Below are positions 5,121 through 7,604 of a DNA stretch of 7,604 bases, one piece after another (within the stretch, counting starts at the first letter, position 1; every line of letters begins with the position of its first letter). This stretch comes from Verrucomicrobiota bacterium. Its GTDB lineage: Bacteria; Verrucomicrobiota; Verrucomicrobiia; Verrucomicrobiales; Verrucomicrobiaceae. The notes beneath the pieces are model-generated. The model made no database searches. It saw only the letters and a program-made list of their open reading frames with translations, and was not told the DNA's origin. Location of the stretch: assembly GCA_009885275.1 (NCBI GenBank), contig VFKY01000187.1, forward strand, positions 1 through 7,604, read 5' to 3'. The translations under genes were made by a program, and so were the position numbers.

Positions 5121-6164
5121 ATGGGCTTAATGGATTACCTCAAAGGACAGTTCCTCGAAATTATCGAGTGGACAGATGACTCACGCGACACGCTTTCTTA
5201 TCGTTTTGTCGATGAAGACAAAGAAATAAAAAACGGTGCGCAGCTTATTGTACGTGAATCACAGACTGTGCAGTTCGTTTATGTCGGCCAGTTCGGCGAC
5301 ACATTCGGCCCCGGTAAATACACGCTTACCACGGACAACATCCCCATTCTTTCCACTCTCAAGGGTTGGAAATATGGATTTAACTCGCCCTTCAAAGCGG
5401 ATGTCTATTTCGTAAACACCCGTCTCTTCACCGGCAATAAATGGGGCACAAGCAACCCCATCATGATGCGTGACAAAGACTTCGGCATCGTGCGGGCACG
5501 CGCCTTCGGCACCTTTGATTTCCGTATCGTTGACACCAAGCTTTTCCTCAAGGAGGTCGCCGGATCAGACAATCATTTCCGTCTCGATGAATTTGCCGAC
5601 ACCATGCGCTCTCGCATTGTCAGCATTTTCAGCGATGCTTTGGCCTCTGCCAACGTGCCTGTGCTTGATCTTGCGACTCGCTACACGGAAATGGGAGAAG
5701 CTCTCCTACCGCTGATCAATCCTACGCTCACTGCAAAATACGGTATCGAGTTCCCAAGTTTCATTCTTGAAAACGTCAGCGTGCCGCCTGAAGTGGAAGC
5801 CGCTATCGACAAGCGCAGCAGCATGGGCGCGATTGGAAATCTCAACGATTATGTGAAATTTCAAATGGCCGAAGGTATGGCCAAAGGCGGTGGGGCCGGT
5901 GGACCTGCTGAAATGGCCATGGGTTTTGCGATGGCGCAGGAAATGATGAAAACCACTAATCTTTCACAAGGTGGTGCACCGCCGCCACTTCCCGGTGCTG
6001 CGCCCTCCGTGGATGTTCTCACCCCATCTCAGGTCGCACAAACACTTGGAGTCACTGAAGCCGATGTCATCGCCAGCATCGACGCTGGAGACCTCAAGGG
6101 TAAAAAAATAGGCAGCGCCTACCGCATCACCAAAGCTGCTCTTGATGAATTCCTCAGTCACTAA
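5121..6164 (+). CDS. YdjI-like SPFH-domain protein with C-terminal excisionase-type HTH
   Basis: 347 residues. The first ~230 resemble the YdjI/'virion core protein-like' SPFH group (COG4260): start MGLMDYLKGQFLEIIEW, QLIVRESQTVQFVYVGQFGD, GPGKYTL, GFNSPFKADVYFVNTRLF, and ILENVSVPPEVEAAIDKRSS near 220. These proteins have no N-terminal membrane helix and gather at membranes as oligomers. A Gly/Ala/Met-rich linker (about 255-280) and a Pro-rich patch (PPPLPGAAP) follow. The last 48 residues (from LTPSQVAQTLGVTEADVIAS to ITKAALDEFL) read as a HTH_17 excisionase/MerR-like DNA-binding domain, where homologues often carry a zinc ribbon or a GYF-like domain. In B. subtilis, YdjI acts with YdjG to bring PspA to the membrane. 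Here the next gene is YdjG-like, supporting an envelope-stress role. No Shine-Dalgarno sequence precedes the ATG. Confidence 0.82.
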   Translation: MGLMDYLKGQFLEIIEWTDDSRDTLSYRFVDEDKEIKNGAQLIVRESQTVQFVYVGQFGDTFGPGKYTLTTDNIPILSTLKGWKYGFNSPFKADVYFVNTRLFTGNKWGTSNPIMMRDKDFGIVRARAFGTFDFRIVDTKLFLKEVAGSDNHFRLDEFADTMRSRIVSIFSDALASANVPVLDLATRYTEMGEALLPLINPTLTAKYGIEFPSFILENVSVPPEVEAAIDKRSSMGAIGNLNDYVKFQMAEGMAKGGGAGGPAEMAMGFAMAQEMMKTTNLSQGGAPPPLPGAAPSVDVLTPSQVAQTLGVTEADVIASIDAGDLKGKKIGSAYRITKAALDEFLSH

Positions 6165-6178
6165 TCAATGCCCTGTTG

Positions 6179-6215
6179 ACGCTGAATGATGAATACTTGT
6201 TTCCTCATTCAGCGT
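6179..6215 (+). promoter_or_regulatory. strong intercistronic hairpin between the SPFH and zinc-ribbon genes
   Basis: ACGCTGAATGA (6179-6189) is the exact reverse complement of TCATTCAGCGT (6205-6215). After one mismatch (T6190/C6204) the stem continues with GAA (6191-6193) against TTC (6201-6203), leaving a 7-nt loop. It ends 19 nt before the next start codon and is followed by TACGTGTTGTTATTATTG, which is not a proper T-run. It is therefore a poor intrinsic terminator and more likely an mRNA stability, attenuation or translation-control element; partial termination cannot be excluded. Confidence 0.6.
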
Positions 6216-6234
6216 TACGTGTTGTTATTATTGC

Positions 6235-7308
6235 ATGTCTGAAATCACAGCCATCAACAAGTTCAACTGTCCAGCCTGTGGGGCGGAAGCGGTGTGGAAC
6301 CCTGGTAAAAAGGCACTTGTCTGCCCTTACTGTGGAGCGGTTTCACCTGCTGAAATCAAGGCTGATGGCAGCTTGGTGATGGAGAATGATTTAATGCAGG
6401 CTCTCCAAGCATTGCCCCAAGAAGATCGAGGCTGGGCGGCGGAGCGCAAGACAGTGAAATGTCAGAGTTGCAATGCCATCTCGGTCTTTGATCAAAAACG
6501 TGTGGCCCAGCGCTGCGACTTCTGCGGCTCTCCCTCGCTCATCTCTGCCGATGATATCCAGGCCCCTATCAGGCCGATTGGACTGCTCCCATTTCAGGTC
6601 GCGGAGTCGGTCGTAAGGGAACAGATGCGTGACTGGTATGGCAGTCACTGGTTTGCCCCTAATAATCTTAAAGGCAAGGCGCTCACGGATACCCTTCATG
6701 GCATCTACCTTCCCTACTGGACTTTCGATGCCAATGTCGCAGCACAATGGGAAGCAGAAGCAGGTTACCACTACTATACTCGCAACTCCAAAGGAGAATC
6801 GGAACGTCATACTCGCTGGGAATACGCCAATGGTTCTTTGGAGCATTTTTTCGACGACTTATTAGTACCAGCCTCCGAGGGTGTTCATGTAAAATTACTC
6901 GGACAACTGGAACCCTTTCCCACGGTAGATAAGATCATGCCGTATGATCCAGGTTACCTTTCTGGCTGGGTCGTAGAACAATACCAAATAGACCTCCAAG
7001 CTGCAGCTCAGGCATCGCGAGAAAAAATGGACAGTGCAGTTGAAGCTTTGTGTGCCTCACAAGTCCCTGGTGATACGCAACGTAACTTGAATGTAAACTC
7101 GCAATATTCCGGACAGACTTTTAAGCACATCTTACTGCCCATATGGTTGCTCTCCTATAACTATGGCACCAAGACTTATCAGGTCACCGTCAATGGATGC
7201 ACCGGAAAGATTGCGGGAGAATACCCCATCAGTTGGATTAAGGTGGCCATCGTCACCCTCATCGGCCTGATCATCCTGTTCATCATTATTGCCAGCCAAG
7301 GAAAGTAA
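6235..7308 (+). CDS. YdjG-like double zinc-ribbon protein with C-terminal membrane anchor
   Basis: 357 residues. Two zinc ribbons open the protein: C12/C15 with C30/C33 (CPACG...CPYCG) and C76/C79 with C94/C97 (CQSCN...CDFCG), both CxxC-14-CxxC as in TFIIB-type ribbons. The middle (about 105-325) has IRPIGLLPFQVAE, GIYLPYWTFDANV and HILLPIWLLSYNYG, motifs of the group often annotated as 'primosomal protein N' superfamily II helicase'; there is no helicase domain, so that name is misleading. One hydrophobic helix (about 335-353) ends the chain, giving a tail-anchored topology with ribbons in the cytoplasm. B. subtilis YdjG has this layout and works with the SPFH protein YdjI and PspA; the adjacent SPFH gene supports the same partnership. 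The gap is 70 bp and contains a hairpin. No Shine-Dalgarno sequence is seen (GTTGTTATTATTGC before the ATG). Confidence 0.82.
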   Translation: MSEITAINKFNCPACGAEAVWNPGKKALVCPYCGAVSPAEIKADGSLVMENDLMQALQALPQEDRGWAAERKTVKCQSCNAISVFDQKRVAQRCDFCGSPSLISADDIQAPIRPIGLLPFQVAESVVREQMRDWYGSHWFAPNNLKGKALTDTLHGIYLPYWTFDANVAAQWEAEAGYHYYTRNSKGESERHTRWEYANGSLEHFFDDLLVPASEGVHVKLLGQLEPFPTVDKIMPYDPGYLSGWVVEQYQIDLQAAAQASREKMDSAVEALCASQVPGDTQRNLNVNSQYSGQTFKHILLPIWLLSYNYGTKTYQVTVNGCTGKIAGEYPISWIKVAIVTLIGLIILFIIIASQGK

Positions 7309-7311
7309 TCC

Positions 7312-7604
7312 TCAAGGTTTCGGTACTTCCACAGGCTTGATGCCCTCAGGCTCAAACTCGATAACCTTCTGATGCGTGGAGAGTGCCTTTTTAGCTTGGT
7401 CAAAAAACTCACTGAGGTCTTCTTTATTTTTATTGTCCTGATTAAGACCGCTTAGCTTCTCGATAGCCTTTTGAAAATCAAGATTCAATCCTGACATTTG
7501 CTTCTGAGCGGAAGCATAGGCTTCGGTAAATTTTGCGCTGGCATCCTGAAATCCACGACGCTCTCCTTCGGTGCGATAAAACTCACGTTCCTGCTCACGA
7601 AACT
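7312..7604 (-). CDS. C-terminal part of a charged helical protein, 5' truncated, unknown function
   Basis: The frame is open from the right edge (first full codon ends at 7602) to the stop complementary to 7312-7314, giving 96 residues. An internal ATG at 7497 exists, but the frame continues unbroken upstream with matching composition (FREQEREFYRTEGERRGFQD, then FTEAYASAQKQM), so that Met is not the start. The sequence is very rich in Lys, Glu, Gln and Arg and looks mostly alpha-helical (AIEKLSG, LSEFFDQAKKALSTHQKVIE), ending in a flexible EPEGIKPVEVPKP tail. No transmembrane segment or catalytic motif is visible in this part. I do not recognise the family; it is not clearly PspA-like. It converges on the zinc-ribbon gene with only 3 bp between the stop codons. 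Confidence 0.7.
   Translation of the reverse strand, partial: FREQEREFYRTEGERRGFQDASAKFTEAYASAQKQMSGLNLDFQKAIEKLSGLNQDNKNKEDLSEFFDQAKKALSTHQKVIEFEPEGIKPVEVPKP

Noticed and set aside
6391..6846. Antisense open frame of about 150 codons within the zinc-ribbon gene
   Set aside because: The plus strand has eight well-placed zinc cysteines and family motifs across this stretch; the antisense product resembles nothing and has no start signals.
6235..7308. Annotation as primosomal protein N' helicase
   Set aside because: Only the zinc-ribbon resemblance supports it; there are no Walker or helicase motifs, and the protein ends in a membrane helix.
7300..7330. GGAAAGTA...TACTTCC imperfect inverted repeat as a bidirectional terminator between the convergent genes
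   Set aside because: The 7-bp stem has a bulge and a 16-nt loop, there is no T-run on either side, and it overlaps both coding ends.
7312..7497. A complete 61-codon gene starting at the ATG at 7497 on the minus strand
   Set aside because: The same frame stays open to the window edge with matching charged helical composition, so this ATG is an internal Met of a truncated larger gene.

Overview
This 7.6 kb stretch of bacterial chromosome has roughly balanced base composition and dense coding. It encodes a secreted OmpA-type peptidoglycan-binding protein, which implies a Gram-negative (didermic) envelope. Most starts lack a convincing Shine-Dalgarno sequence, and the MFS and OmpA proteins resemble families I associate with Verrucomicrobiota. 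That phylum is my best guess, but it is an inference from family resemblance that I could not test by search. I see no rRNA, tRNA, IS element, integrase or CRISPR array.

Left part (1-2965): the last residues of a zinc-ribbon protein of the COG1579 type, then a vapB-vapC type toxin-antitoxin operon with a repeat-rich operator in front of it. Next comes a 12-helix major facilitator transporter. A two-gene unit on the minus strand, meeting the transporter tail to tail, encodes a small protein of unknown function and a nucleotidyltransferase-fold protein, and looks like a second toxin-antitoxin or AbiEii-like module. The transporter therefore lies between two TA-like modules.

Middle part (2948-5012): a divergent promoter region leads into an SMP-30/gluconolactonase family sugar-lactone hydrolase with all four expected active-site residues. 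It is followed by an exported OmpA-domain protein with an unclassified N-terminal domain. A perfect palindrome resembling a Fur box lies just upstream of the OmpA gene.

Right part (5121-7604): a YdjI-like SPFH protein carrying an added excisionase/MerR-type helix-turn-helix at its C-terminus. After a 70-bp gap holding a strong hairpin comes a YdjG-like protein with two zinc ribbons and a C-terminal membrane anchor. In Bacillus subtilis the homologous pair belongs to the ydjFGHI operon and tethers PspA to the membrane, so this pair probably belongs to an envelope-stress system. No PspA or YdjH is visible here. A convergent, 5'-truncated gene for a charged helical protein runs off the right edge.

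The best leads for something new are the SPFH-HTH fusion with its zinc-ribbon partner, and the nucleotidyltransferase paired with an unfamiliar small protein.
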